Shown here piece by piece: positions 40,286-53,318 of a stretch of DNA of 64,000 nucleotides (position 1 is its first letter; each line of letters begins with the position of its first letter). The stretch is taken from positions 3,147,133 through 3,211,132 of the forward strand of contig OZ026549.1 of NCBI GenBank assembly GCA_964020155.1. The letters are read 5' to 3'. The position numbers and the translations under genes are program-made. The DNA is from Chondrilla cf. caribensis (taxonomy: Eukaryota > Porifera > Demospongiae > Chondrillida > Chondrillidae). The notes beneath the pieces are model-generated. The model did not search any database. It was not told the origin of the DNA and saw only the letters and a list, made by a program, of their open reading frames with translations.

Positions 40286-40880
40286 ACATTGGTAGCGAAT
40301 TTTCAAATTTCCAGCCAATCATTATTAATTTTGCCAAATTATGGCTCAAAAATGCAAAGCCTATGACACAATCCTTTCTTCATTCAAGCGTTTTATATTG
40401 ATTTTCATAGGCGAAAATTACAATTATAACCCACAAGAAGGCAATCGCCAAAATAAAATACCCAAGTTTAATATATATTATTCTCGCCAATATTCCCGTC
40501 TATATGGTACTTCATAAGCAAGAAACCTGTAATAATAATCAAACAATTAACATTTGATGATTATAAGTCACAGTCATGCAAAACATATGTACGTTCAGAT
40601 GAAATAATAATGTAAAATAACTAATCATATATAGGTAAAGTATGTTAATTTTTATATGTCATTCTGTGTCAAACTGCATAATACAATAGTATTTTATGAG
40701 TATTCTAACGATTTCCTACAAAACCATAAGTTGTGAATATATTTTAATATAACAAATTAATATTTTTATTTTTTTATATTGACTTCTTTTGTGACTGTTA
40801 TGGCTATCAATTATATCACAGTGTCAATCTTCAGAGAATATACAATACTATAGTGAATACCAGTCTGAGAACTGATTGAG

Positions 40881-41206
40881 ATGACTGGAAAAGGACTGGT
40901 GTTACTGATGTTGCTCATTGGGACCATATTCCTTCAATCTGAGTGTAAGGCTGTAGATAGCAAGTGCATGTTATTGTGTATGGAGAACAGTATGGGGTTG
41001 TGTACATGGTTTGCACCGTGGAATATACATGTGCATATTATTCTCTTCTGATAGGTCGGGATGGTAAAAAGGGTCCACGAAATCTGGTTCCATGTTATCC
41101 AGAACAAAATTGCAGAGGAAACCAGTTCACAACAAGGTTTTGTTGTCAGTCTTGAGGGAAGAGCTACATGGGTGGCAATTGGGGACCCACCTGCAAAAAT
41201 TGGTAA
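40881..41206 (+). pseudogene. Secreted cysteine-rich peptide gene, copy 1, with premature stop
   Basis: Exon 1 at 40881-40944 encodes a signal peptide of about 21 residues (MTGKGLVLLMLLIGTIFLQS) and ends with a phase-1 donor T|GTAAGG. Exon 2 starts at 41055. It matches copy 2 at 53889-54214 almost base for base, but a G-to-T change makes a TGA at 41153-41155 just after the adjacent-cysteine pair. The last third, with the sixth cysteine, is therefore not translated; the stop of copy 2 corresponds to 41204-41206. It lies 2.8 kb after receptor B, in the same orientation. It is a recent pseudogene or encodes a shortened peptide. Confidence 0.75.
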
Positions 41207-41577
41207 TGACCTTCACACATAATGTGAGACAGGTTTTCTGATATTTGCTGAATGGGGTTGATGTCTCCTAGGTGCACTACATATGCACAATGTACTGTTG
41301 TGCTGAGGTTTGATATAGCTTGTAATAATTTGCACATCATAAAATTTATTAATTGATTAGTACTATATATTATATTATTTTAGATCTATTTCCTTCCATT
41401 GCTGCAGCCCATAATGTTACAACAAATGCCATATAAGATCCGTTCAAGAAATAATTTAAATTATAATAATTATATAGCCTAAAACTATATTCGACTTACA
41501 TAATACTTATAACAAAAAATAACATTATACACATGTTTCATGTACAGCAGGATTTGATTTATTCAATATTCTACGTA
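41207..41577. other. 3' flank of peptide copy 1
   Basis: Matches 54215-54640 after peptide copy 2. No gene seen. Confidence 0.55.
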
Positions 41578-41757
41578 CAGTGAAACCTCTCTAATCCCCC
41601 CTATTATCTGACAAACCCGCTATTCCGCCCTTGTTTTCAAAGAACAAGTAAAAATGAACACGTTTAATATACTCCTAATCCGCCATCCGCCACAATTTTT
41701 GATGGCAAAATAGTAGTATTAACTGATAATTTCCCCCAGAAATTCGGTATTTGTAGG
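41578..41757. mobile_element. Pogo-like terminal fragment
   Basis: Begins TA|CAGTGAAACCTCTCTAATCC at a site where the paralogous copy (54635) has no such sequence. It contains AATCC/CCGCCA motifs like the element at 44096. A matching right terminus was not identified, so the right limit is approximate. Confidence 0.4.
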
Positions 41758-42230
41758 GAAGAATTATTGCACAATAAGACATAAGGCTGACAAATTATAT
41801 CACTGGATTTACACCGAACCAGCTGAAAATAGGCCGAAGTCTCTATCAGCTGGGGGACCGAAGTCCAATTTTGATGACATGTGATTACCTCCCAGCCATC
41901 CAAATCCTCTAAAATGGAACCACAGACAGCTGTTTCCTTCTCATTTGAGCTCATCAGTGTGGTATACCCCATGCATATGTTGGATGACTGTCCTCATCTT
42001 ACCATTCCGACACACAAGTGAACACTTAAGGCCTAGGGTGGGTAGCTTTAGGCCTTGCACAGGCTTATTGTGTAATAAACCTTCCCTCCCTTTTTAGGAT
42101 TTGGATGACTAAATTTGAGGTAATCACTGGTTGCCTTCAAATCAGACTTCGGCCTCTCATGCAGCTGATAGAGACATCGGTCTATTTTCAGCTGGTTCTG
42201 CGTAAATCCAGTGATATAATTCTTCGTATT
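41758..42230. mobile_element. Older relative of the foldback element, one unit plus partial inverted unit
   Basis: The first half (GGCTGACAAATTATATCACTGG...CAGCTGGGGGACCGAAGTCC) matches the 355-bp foldback unit with many substitutions. From about 42045 the unit recurs in inverse orientation, shortened. Arms here are single units, not tandem pairs, and divergence between arms shows age. Confidence 0.7.
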
Positions 42231-44095
42231 CTTTGGAAGATGTAATATGAGGACCAATATAGTAAAAACATTGGAGCTATATATAATATATCAATAATAT
42301 TATGATTTTTGAGGCTTTGGATTGAAAGGTAATATAAAACTTATAAATATAAATCTTCTCTTGCTCTCATTTTCTTGCTTCTCTCATTAATGTTCAGTTG
42401 CACAGAAGCACTAAATGATTCCTGACCCCAACCTTTTCATCTCCTCAAGCAATTAAATAACCCTTAGAGTTCAGCAAATTGGCAAGGCGACAACTGCACA
42501 ATGGGCAATCAGTTAATTGTCAAAATGTGCATGTGTGTACATGTGAGTGTGTGTTTCCATATGTAAGACACATTGTAATGAGAGCCACTCCATTTAAATT
42601 GACTGAAAAAGCACATTATATACAAAATTTATTAGTACGATCTGTACACACACAACAAATGAAGTATAGGACAGTATCCAAGTACAAGAACAACGGATAT
42701 TCAATCTGCTGAGTGCAACATACTTCCTGGGCATGGATGATTACAACAGGGCCTGAATGGAGATTAATGGAAGTTGCAAACAAGTAAGAATTATTATTAC
42801 AAATCCATATGACTGTTACCACACTTTGCAAGAACTGTGAGTCCCACGATTAGGTCAATCAATTGGGGTGAGGTGTTGGGATATACACAGGTCAAGGGAG
42901 TGTATAATTGATGATCAACATGTGTTGCAAATTGAAAAGCTGGCTTGTACCACAATGAACAGTAGTGACCAAATACCATTCTTACCAGTGCATGTCATTA
43001 TTTTAGAACTGTACTTGATTTTCAATCTATAAACTAATAATAGGAAATATTTTGAAACTGAATATTTTTCAACATGTAACAACCAAGGAAAACATAGTAA
43101 GGACATAGTGGTTAGCTATACCACTCAAAATGGAGAGGAGTTCCTCAGGGGATACCTTCATCTGGATTGGGTTGGGTTTGGTATCACAAGAGAGAATGTA
43201 CATGTCCACCTTTGTCTACTGATTAGTTAGATGACCAAAAGCCTAGCAAATTGGTGATTCTACTTTAAAATTCATAATGTACATAATGTATATACATGGA
43301 TACACGTACTGGTGGTAATAATCCACTATTATATTACCATTATTGGTGGATTGACATTTTGTGTATCAAATAGGACCACAAATTCAATGGACCATTGTCA
43401 ATTATAAGCATATATTCTTAACATGTATTATGCATATGCATGCATGTACGTATGTATTATAATTTGAATATGAATCCCATGCACAGTGTGTAACTATAAG
43501 ACCTTAGAATTTGAGAATCCACAGAAATTCCCTCAGTTTGTAAACTTGTTTAAGCTTGAATACCCTTGGAAGAACTTCATCTACAATAATTTTATTACTG
43601 TTCATTCAGGTGATTCAGGTGAGGCTCACTAATAAGGCTGTCACATTGTTATCAAATTACTTTAAATCAAGTTATGTATTACTTGTTCATTTGTGAAAGA
43701 AATAAAGAATACAGTCACTATAGTACAAATGGTGGGATTGTTGAGTTGGGTTCAATTAACTAATAATTCTCGGCAGTAATTCCACACCACACATGCAATT
43801 CATCACATGCACCAATAATGGTGGAATATTTCCACCAGTGTCTGGAAAAGTGTAGAATATACGAAAAGGGCATGTCCCCTACCAACCTTGACTGATGGTG
43901 ACTGCAAAGCAGGAATCCTTATCAGGGGAAGCCCATGAATTGGCACACACTGATAATTACACACATGTACATAAACATGTTTGGAGGTCACTTGTGCTAC
44001 TGTACTGACCTTTTTGGATGCCCATGCAGTGAAGATGTTGACATTCACCCATCTCTGATTCAGTCACTTATGTGATAATATAGATCTATAATATA
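42231..44095. repeat. Duplicated intergenic block (partners 21013-22440 and 55180-56270)
   Basis: Shared sequence includes CACAGTGTGTAACTA and GGGATACCTTCATCTGGATT. No conserved open frame. Confidence 0.6.
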
Positions 44096-44649
44096 CAGTG
44101 AATTCTCGTTAATCCGCCACCGCTTTATCCGCCAAACCCGTTTATCCGCCACCAATTGCCTGCATGAATTCATTTGTATGGTTTTATTATTGATGTAATC
44201 CGCCAATCAGATAATCCGCCTCCGCCACAATTTTGTGACATCACTTCCTCTAATTTTACATGTTATGTAACACATAATCCGCCACTCCTATAAGAAGATG
44301 GCTACCAAGCGACCAAGAACTGATTTGTCTGTGACGCAAAAGGAAATCGATTTGCGAGTTCAAGGCGAAACGCTCTGAATCAATATAGGAGCAGATTTCA
44401 GAGTATTTTTAAAAGACACGGACCTTCAGATCGCAAGGAGGACAGTGGGTGACGTACTTAAGCGAAAGGCCGACTGCGATATTCGTGAAACCCATCAATT
44501 GAGTCAAAAACGCCTCGGGAAACCCAAGTTTCCCGAAGCGTTTCTTTCAAAGATCAAAATTTAAGAAATTCTTTAATCCGCCAAACTCGTTAATCTGCCA
44601 AATATTGCTAAAACGAATTGCGGGTTAGGGTTAGTACGAGAGTACACTG
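44096..44649 (+). mobile_element. Non-autonomous pogo/Tigger relative, 554 bp
   Basis: Starts CAGTGAATTCTCGTTAATCC and ends in CACTG with imperfect terminal repeats, flanked by TA at 44094-44095 and 44650-44651. Inside, an ATG at 44299 begins MATKRPRTDLSVTQKE, like the start of a CENP-B-type transposase, but a TGA follows within about 25 codons and no catalytic domain is present. It carries many AATCCGCCA subrepeats. It is a deletion derivative of a transposon family different from the 24018 element. Confidence 0.75.
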
Positions 44650-44654
44650 TAATA

Positions 44655-45580
44655 CATAAAAAATAAATACATACAATATAATATGCACACAAACAAGCAA
44701 CATTTATCCTTGTGTTAAGCTATAAGCTCTAAGGGTACAGTAAATTTTTCATTGTACTGTACAATGACCTTAACATATGTAAACAAATTTGGATGAGTGC
44801 ATCTGCAGCTGAAACCTGTTTTGCTGTCAATAATTTTCTTCAAATCATTGCCATCTAGTGGTCATTAAACTAACTTCATCAACAGAAGTACCTTGGTTTC
44901 AATAACAAGCACTGTTACTGTTCATACAAGCTTGTATAGATGACGATAGTGGACATTTAGCAACACAATGGCAACAATTGATGATTAGGAAAGGAAAGAT
45001 CTCTGTATTATTTGAAACATTCAAACACTAATAGGCTCCAATCTCTAGCAATAAACTAGTTACTATCTGCATAGCTCCTATTATGTAACAAATATGGTGT
45101 CTGATGCACAGGGGTGTGAAGCAACAGAGGTGTGAGTACCTGTTGTTAACTAAGTGAATTTACATAGAAACCGATACACACACACAAAAGAAACCGAGCA
45201 TTTTCAGAGTGAAAACATTACAGTCAGATTGGAACAGAGGGTGGGTAACCTCATAACAAACCATTTTCAGTACCTAAAGAGCCATTATAGTAGGTATTGC
45301 TTCATACCGTTGCAGTAAACAATGAATTGACTAATTCCATACACCACAAGGACTATGGACTTTGGATGACACAAAAGAAATCAAATTTGCTCGATCCACA
45401 AGCCATCCCTCCCCTCAACTTGATAGCATCCATTGGTATTTCACTTGTACACATCCCATTCCTCCCCATATATAACCATACAATTTTTACATAGGACATA
45501 TAATCAAATGCATAGGAGTTAAATTGTTAATATTTTGACTGTGTCTAATATCACCACATGCATCTCTCAATATATGTCAT
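44655..45580. repeat. Duplicated block T, copy upstream of receptor C
   Basis: Matches 15726-16713 and 56270-57225. No gene. Confidence 0.7.
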
Positions 45581-45646
45581 AGCTAAAGTACCTCTCAAGA
45601 AGATGCAGCAGATATACTATATAGCTTCTCGAGAGGTACTTTAGTT
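45581..45646. repeat. Hairpin palindrome 3
   Basis: AGCTAAAGTACCTCTCAAGAAG pairs with CTTCTCGAGAGGTACTTTAGTT with one or two mismatches; the centre AGATATACTATATAG differs from hairpins 1 and 2. Confidence 0.8.
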
Positions 45647-46247
45647 ATTTATGTGGTATGTTGTGTCAATAATTTGCTATTAATTTTGAAAGCGCACCTT
45701 TGGTTGAGCAATGATTAGTAGACATATGAATAGGAAATAACCATTTATCCACCCTCGAATGAAGTGTGCACACATCTTGAATGTGTGCATTGCTTTTTCT
45801 TTGAGGTCGCCCACATAACATACCACATGTACTCTATAAATATAATAAATTAAAGTATACTCGAACCTAGCTTGAAGCCACTTCTACCTTGACTTAAAAT
45901 AGGAATATACAAATGACAAAATACATTTAATAATCAGCTTCTCTAGAAAGTACTATTTTCATTATTCATTCATCCATTTCATTGATTCACTGAGTTGAAA
46001 TCAATTAACCACATGTACATAAACATGGTTGGAGGTCAACATGAATAGCAAATAGTAGATTCAATATCTGTCAGACCAACCATAGTACTGTCAATACCCT
46101 AGATCAAGCTGTAAATTATTAAGAAGTAAATCATTAACTATAGTTGACAAGTTCCAATTCAGACAGTAATATTACCAATAATATTAAATAGTATCCGTGT
46201 GGACACAATGGAACCACCTTATATGGAATGACAAAGACCACAATGAA
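45647..46247. repeat. Duplicated blocks upstream of receptor C
   Basis: Shared with 16758-17100 and then with 18840-19280. No gene recognised. Confidence 0.6.
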
Positions 46248-46255
46248 TATAAAAG
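46248..46255 (+). promoter_or_regulatory. TATA box of receptor C
   Basis: TATAAAAG 133 bases before the ATG, in the conserved promoter block. Confidence 0.6.
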
Positions 46256-46380
46256 TACATGCAGCTATTTAATACTCATCAGGTGAAAGAATATTCCAAT
46301 GAATACACCCCTGGTACTTTGCTGAGCAGTGTGAGTAAATATCCAGCCTTTGTACTAACTGAGGTATACACAGAAGGGAG

Positions 46381-49300
46381 ATGAAGAACACTGGAAAAAT
46401 CTATTTGATGAGTATTCTACTCTGTATCATTTCTTCAGCTGCCATTTCAGGTGATTTCAAGTCTCTTGTCAGAATTAATATTAACAGTAACAGTTAGTCT
46501 AAAGGTTTGAGGTACACAAACTAGCCGGTAAAGGGTTACTGTCGGTAAAATTGAATGTAACCAGATTAGTGTGACATTCGTACGTTTGGTGTACAGACCA
46601 AACGAAATTAATACAAGGAGAGTTTGATTCCACGATTATTCCATCATAGCGTCGTTAAGGTAGAACAGTACGTAATTCCCAACAGCTGGTCTCTCGGTGT
46701 ATATTATTTTTCACACCAGGTATGACACAGCATTCTTTGGTCTGCTCATTGACCGGAAACCGAAAACGGGTGGAAAATCGACATGTTCGGAATTAACGAC
46801 TGTTTGAAATTACCACCACCTCCCTAAAACTATACGTTTAGGCAATGACACCCATATTCCAGTACGAGATAATGCAGTTCACAGGTACAGACAGAGTTCA
46901 TCTTTACGTATGCCGTAAGAGTTACCCCCTCACTCACCTACATAATATACGGCTGTACTGGGTATAGTGGCTGTCGTCTTATCGATTATTACGATGAAAT
47001 CGAAGGGCGATTTCGCTCCATCTCGTTTACACCACAGTAGTTTCCTCTATAGTCCATGGTTTCACCAGATCGCACCATTATCCATGATGACACGTGCTAC
47101 ATCGATGTCATGTGCGCGTGACGTCCATGCAAGTTCAAAGTCCAATTGGTACTTTACTGTAGGATGCTATTTCACACTCTATAATAGGACGTATGGGCGT
47201 TATGAATTACATTGTACAGTATCGACTGAGCTATCAGCAGCCTGTCCAAATATCCTTCATACACACTGGCACAAAATCCTACAGTCTACAGCTGAGATTG
47301 CAATCAGTTGCTGGTATTCCATTTTTAGCTCGCAATGAGCTTTAAATGGTCACCCAGACCACTACTACCATCCTAACCATATTTGTAGTCACAATTATCT
47401 TTCAATTTATTTTATATTCAAACTCACATTCTTGCCAGGTTTAAACACACAAACATTATCTGTTTGTTTTGTTTTTGCACCTGTGTCCGAGAGTTACATA
47501 TGTATACGTGGTCATTGTAGAAATTCTTCGACATGCTAGATCGATTAAGATGTGTTTTATCTATGGACAGATAATGCAAGTCACGATTTTTCATCAAAAA
47601 CAATTATTCAATTCCAATTGAATAATTGTTTTTGATGAAAAATCGTGATATATTACATTATATGTCCAAAGATAAAACACATCTTAATGTATATGTGATG
47701 TTTGAATAATAAAGCATTCCTCCCCCCTCTATGTATCAGGGAATAGTCTAGTTACAATAGCTAGACCGTCCCTATCAGGTACCTGTGGTTGAATGGGGGA
47801 GGGATGGTCTAGCAAAACAAATGATTGTTTCCCACCTAAACTTTCACACCTACAGGGTATGACTTTCGATCAATCAATAGTTGATAATAATCCAAAATGA
47901 ATAATAATCAAAGTGGGGATAGGGCCAGGAGACATCTATATTATAGGTACATGTCAGTAAGCGCATGGGGACATGTAAACACTAGCAGAATTGATCTCCT
48001 TTACCTTATCAAAAGTTGAGCATAAATATCTCAAAGGAATTATGAAGTTCTTCCATAAAGGTTGATAAATTGCTGAGTAACTTGACTAAACTGCTCAATA
48101 GCCATGTTTGCTTGTCTGATAATCGCGACAGTAAAGACATGTGGACAGAAGATTAGTACATTCTTGGCCTCCATTTCAATATTTGGCAGTACTGTTTGAC
48201 TATAATGGACTGGCCATGTCCATTTGGTTGGTAAGCAATTGAATCCTCCCCCCAAAAATAGGTCCATGATAGCAGAGATCTGTTCTGCAGAAAACACATA
48301 ATGATTGAGATGTCTGCACTTGATTTTACATTAGGCATATAAAACCAGGCTGCCTATACTTTCATGTGTGACGTGTACTGCACTTAATTATTTTCTGTTC
48401 TCTCCTTTGGCAAAATTTTGACAAAATCCACACATCATCATAATAATAGACTGCTCTTAGGGAAATCTGTAGGGATGACATTGACAAACAAATGGCAACT
48501 AATGGTATTACAGTATAATGAAGATTGACAGTGGATATTGCATTCTGAATGGCTGCAGTGGTCCCATGTATGGTACATAACACAAGATGTGGAGACATCA
48601 AGTATTAGTACTATACATGACACAACCAAGTACATAGATGCCAATAAATCCTTACTGCAATTAGATATACAGTCACTTTACAGGCAGGAAGTTGGATGTG
48701 TAATATTAATATTGATATCGATGCAAAACACGGCATGGTATGGAATGTAACAATTACATTACTAAGTCAAAATTAATAAGGATTCATATGTGGTAACTGT
48801 AACCCTAACTACATATACCAAAATCAAATACAATGAAAATATAATGAATACGCTGTAACCAAACTATTAATGCTTAATTTACTGTTTGTAATGTACATTT
48901 TCCCCTAGGTTCCCCTAAGGTAACTGTGGTGATTGATGGCTACACAGTTGACTCCACTCTGTCCTCACCAGCTTCACTACCACTAGGAACAGCTCTTGTC
49001 TTGGTGTGTAGAGTCAGTGGAATACCACAGAGACAGATCAAATATAAATGGACATGTCCTCATGGTCCATGTGAACGTCCAAGATATGTGGGGAGAAAGG
49101 TTGTTAACGGCAGTATTCTAGCAGTCAATATAACTTCTGTCAGTGATGGAGGAACATACACCTGTGGTGTATCAAGAGATGAGGCAGATGGGGAATACAG
49201 CCAAAAATATACCCTCAGAGTTTCAGGTCAATACACACAACAAACATGCACCGAAAATAAGTGGTGAAATTCTGTTTTCACAGTCCTCAGGTATTTACAG

Positions 49301-51288
49301 TTTCACTATGATTTTATGTAAACTGTTTTGGAAATTAACAGGAAACACACAATTCTTGGTATGCCAAAAACCCAAATTTGGAGAGTTAGTCATCTCCTCA
49401 AATTTGGGACATATACAAAACAAGCAACATTCATGTAAGATCAGAAGATTCTCATTCAGATGCTTAGCAACTGGAATTTGTTCAAAACATGTCTCAACAT
49501 CCTTATCACCTCCTTAAATTTTCTTTGTTTCAAGGAAGAATTGGCATGAACATGTATGTATGTTTACTGTTAAAACCTAATAAAAATGATGAAACAGCTG
49601 AACATGAAGGTTGGGGCTTAATCAGAATTTAACTATCTAATTCATAACATGTTAACAATTCAGTCATGCACATAAAGATATTATATGCACATGTAAAATC
49701 ATTTTATACTTATGTATGAAATGACAAATCTTATTATCGTTATAGGAGGACATGTTATCCACAGTTATGGGAGGCTTGTCCACTTACTTAATGTAATCAC
49801 TAGAGGAGATCAACTTCTACCACCTGGTAATGGAACAGGGCCTGGAAGAATGGACTGCATAAAAACTGCACCAGAAACTGCTAGTTTTCAATTTTTAGGT
49901 GGCGATCAACCCAACAATTTAATAAATCAAAGCGATGATGATGGTGATCAAATGGCTACTTTATTCTTCAACCGAGCTTACTTGTCAATGAACAATTTCA
50001 CGGCAGAGTATTCCTGTCAGGATGCATATATTCTTTTCTATTTATCACCAGGTAATAACTACTGCTAATACAAAGTATTACTTACATGAAAGCAAACATT
50101 CAACAATTGCAATAACAGCAGTGATATCAATTCTAACGCTTTATTATTGTTTTATCACTTCCTGACAGGTACATTATCCAATGTCACTATCATGAGGGCT
50201 GTGACAAACACCACTGGTGTGAGAATAGTCCTCAACAATATTCCCTCAGATAATATCGGTAGAACCATTGTAGGATATGAACGTCATGACCTTGGAGTGA
50301 CACTGCAGGGAGAGTACGCAAATATTAAGAAAAGTAAACAGCATACATTCTCATCACTAGTCCCAGGTGCTAGGTACACAGTAGTAGTGCTGGGACTGAG
50401 TCCATCAGCGAATGGACGTCAAAGAAGTCAGCATGTCACAAGGAGAGATTTCAAAACTAAAGTGAAAGGTCAGAGTAATATCACATTTTACAATGAGCAT
50501 ATTCATCTTACACTAGGTGGTGCATAGAGTCTAAGTTGGACCGATTTACATTTTTTGTATTAGAGTTGTTTGGAATGAGGGCATGGCACCACACAACTAT
50601 TTATTACTTTCCAACATCAATTAATTGAGCATTTGTGCTGGATGTCTCTTCGTATGCCTCTTTAGCCCCCACACACCACAACAAAGTATAACTGAAATAT
50701 AGAATGAAATAATTTACATGTATACACATCCAATTTATACTGACACGTTAATTATGCATACATATCTAAGGATGCATTATCTTAAATTTTACATATTATG
50801 TACCTAATAGCACAACATTCACCTAACCATCTGTATTATGTACACAAAAATCTTTTTCATGGGTGGAGGTAAGGCCACATTTGCCTTCCCTTCAGAGGAA
50901 TCCCCCCTCCCCCTTTCTGGAGATTCAATATTTACCCCCCTTGAGATACCTCATGCAATTATACAGAGCACATCAGATATCTGTAGGTTTTAGGGAACAG
51001 ATTTCTTGGGATGAATATGGTCCCACAATACAAGTACTACATATTATATATTATAAGTACTATATATTATATATATTAATAATATAATACTATAATACAA
51101 TTATATAATATCTACACATATACTATATGTGTAGATATACTATACTACGAATGTGTGCCCAAACGCATGTACACACACACCATTACATTATAAATCACAA
51201 AATAATATCACAGTGATTACTTAACAAGAGAGAAGCAATAACTCCATATATAATAATTATTATATTTTATGCACGTACATATATTTAT

Positions 51289-51350
<62 letters not shown>

Positions 51351-53318
51351 TATATACATACGTACATATATATATATTTATTGCCTTCTATGGATTCAGA
51401 ACCATCTGCTCCAAGGTATCCCTGTATAATTGGAGATGATACAGATGGAATTGAACTGAACTGGATACCTCCACTGGAACCCAATGGAGATGTCTCCTAT
51501 CTCATTGAATATAATGATGGAAATAGAACTGTTTCAGTAAATACTTCAAGTGAGTCTACTTACTTGAATTTAACAGGACTACAGAGAGGAGTGACCTACA
51601 ACATCACAGTGGTGGCAGTGAACTCAGCAGGAAGGAGTGATACTGGAACAGTTCTTAATTACACACATAACCCACAGAGTGAGTAGCTAACATTACAATG
51701 AGCAGTTTTTGTGAAGTTGTATATATGTGTGATATGTAAGCAATTTTATATCTATGCAGAGTAAGTATCTGTCACTATGTGATAACCTGAACTGTCAATT
51801 GTCATATTATAAAGTTACCCATAGGATATATATAGATCATTTGTCAAACAACAGCTGATGCACAGTATATAGTAGTCTTTTACATAATTGATGGAAATAG
51901 AAAATTGCTCTTAACTTTATAATCAATCTTAAACAATTTATATGTACATGTACATGTGTGATATCATTTACATAATATTATGTGTGCATACATGTAAGAC
52001 ATAATGCATGTGTACATGTATGCATTTGAGTGCAACAGGTCTTCATTGACATTAATTTTAATTCTAATTGCATTCACACAGTATCCACTCCTCCACCTAC
52101 TCAGAATAAAACCTCTGGTGAGTCTTTTCATGTGTACATGTACACATGTGAGTGCAATAGGCCTTCATTGACATTAGTTATGATTTTAATTGCATTCACA
52201 CAGTATCCACTCCTCTACCTACTCAGAATAACACCTCTGGTGAGTCTTTGCATGTGTACATGTATGCTTGTGAGTGCATTTGGTCTCCTTTGACATTAGT
52301 TTCAATTTTAATTGTATTCACACAGTATCCACACCTCTACCTACTGAGAATAACCCCTCTGATGAGTAATCCAAACCTATTACTTATCCTATATCTGTAG
52401 GACACATCTTCAATTATATCATTCTGTTGTATAATACATAATACATACAAAACCCACATGATAACACATGTACTGCAATCTTCCTTGAATTTAGCAAATG
52501 TAACAGCTGGTGTCATTGGAGCCATTGCAGTCCTACTGATAGTAGTGTCTACCATATCAGTTATAATAGTGATAGTGATCATCTGCATAATCAAGCGCAA
52601 CAGAAGAAAAGGAGTACCGGAAGGCAATGGAAAAGGCAACAATACAGAACATTACTACAGTTTAGCCACTGAAAATGCACAACCTCACGGAATCCAAGGA
52701 GTTAATAAGAATGACATAATTGTGTATGACCAAGTTGAGGGTGGGGGCCTGAACAGTACTGACACTTATGAAGATCCTGATGCTGGGGTCAAAGTTACAA
52801 ATGCCCGGACATCTGGAAATGACAAAAAGAATACAAATATCCCAGGAAAATATTCTAAACTACAGCAAAATATACCCCAAGAACAATCTCAGTGGGAGAG
52901 TACCCCATCTGACGGTCATTATGATGTAGCTGATAGCAGACCATACCAAGACAAATATGACATGATCGGCTCAGGAATGTATGTCAGTTCAACTGCAACA
53001 AAAGAAGAAAGTGAAGATGGACCCATAACTCAACCAAACACTAAACCATCAAAAAGCAAGCATCCTGAGGATATTAATGATGAAACGCCAAAGAATGGGA
53101 ACGATCCTTCCGAGCTTTACACCCAGCCAAATAAAGCGAGGAAACATAATGAAGAATTGTATGTTAATCATGATCAAGTTGATCCAGAGGATTTGTACAC
53201 ACAACCTGCCAAGAAAAAGAAGATAAAGAAACCACTTCCATATGCATCTGGACACAAAAGTGATGATCCAGAGGCACTCTATACTGCAGTTGATAAAGTC
53301 AAGAAAAGAAATAACTAA
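46381..53318 (+). CDS. Receptor C: same ectodomain family, different long tyrosine-rich tail
   Basis: Exons: 46381-46450 signal peptide; 47752-47856 two-cysteine exon, which has an in-frame TGA at 47790-47792; 48909-49226 Ig1; 49746-50051 Ig-like 2; 50169-50468 FN3-1; 51400-51678 FN3-2; stalk mini-exons 52082-52117 and 52204-52239; 52495-53318 TM and tail. All joins are phase 1, so skipping the second exon would keep the frame. The tail exon encodes a glycine/valine/isoleucine-rich membrane span, KRNRRK, and about 230 residues with at least 12 tyrosines: YDQV, YSKL, YDMI, YVNH, YTAV and repeated LYTQP modules. It is unrelated to the A/B tail. AATAAA at 53383-53388 is a likely polyadenylation signal. 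If the second exon is obligatory, the gene is dead; otherwise it is intact. Confidence 0.8.
47545..47687. mobile_element. Snapback palindrome, 143 bp, in intron 1 of receptor C
   Basis: The inner part 47582-47647 is a perfect 32-bp inverted repeat around CC. The outer arms TTAAGATGTGTTTTATC / GATAAAACACATCTTAA complete it. The same intron of B (about 27731-27755) has only TTAAGATAAAACACATCTTAA, so the hairpin was gained in C or collapsed in B. Confidence 0.8.
51291..51346. repeat. (CA)n(TA)n microsatellite before the FN3-2 exon of receptor C
   Basis: Adjoining CA and TA runs in the intron that in B carries the LINE-bearing CA repeat. Confidence 0.9.
52082..52361 (+). repeat. Tandem stalk mini-exons of receptor C, three copies at a period of 122 bp
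   Basis: Units at 52082-52117, 52204-52239 and 52326-52361 each follow CACACAG and encode ISTPxPTxN-type stalk residues (36 bases, phase 1 to 1). The first two end G|GTGAGT. In the third the donor is ATGAGT; reading on gives Asp-Glu-stop (TAA). Thr/Pro-rich content with N-glycosylation sequons (NKTS, NNTS) suits a membrane-proximal stalk. Confidence 0.75.
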
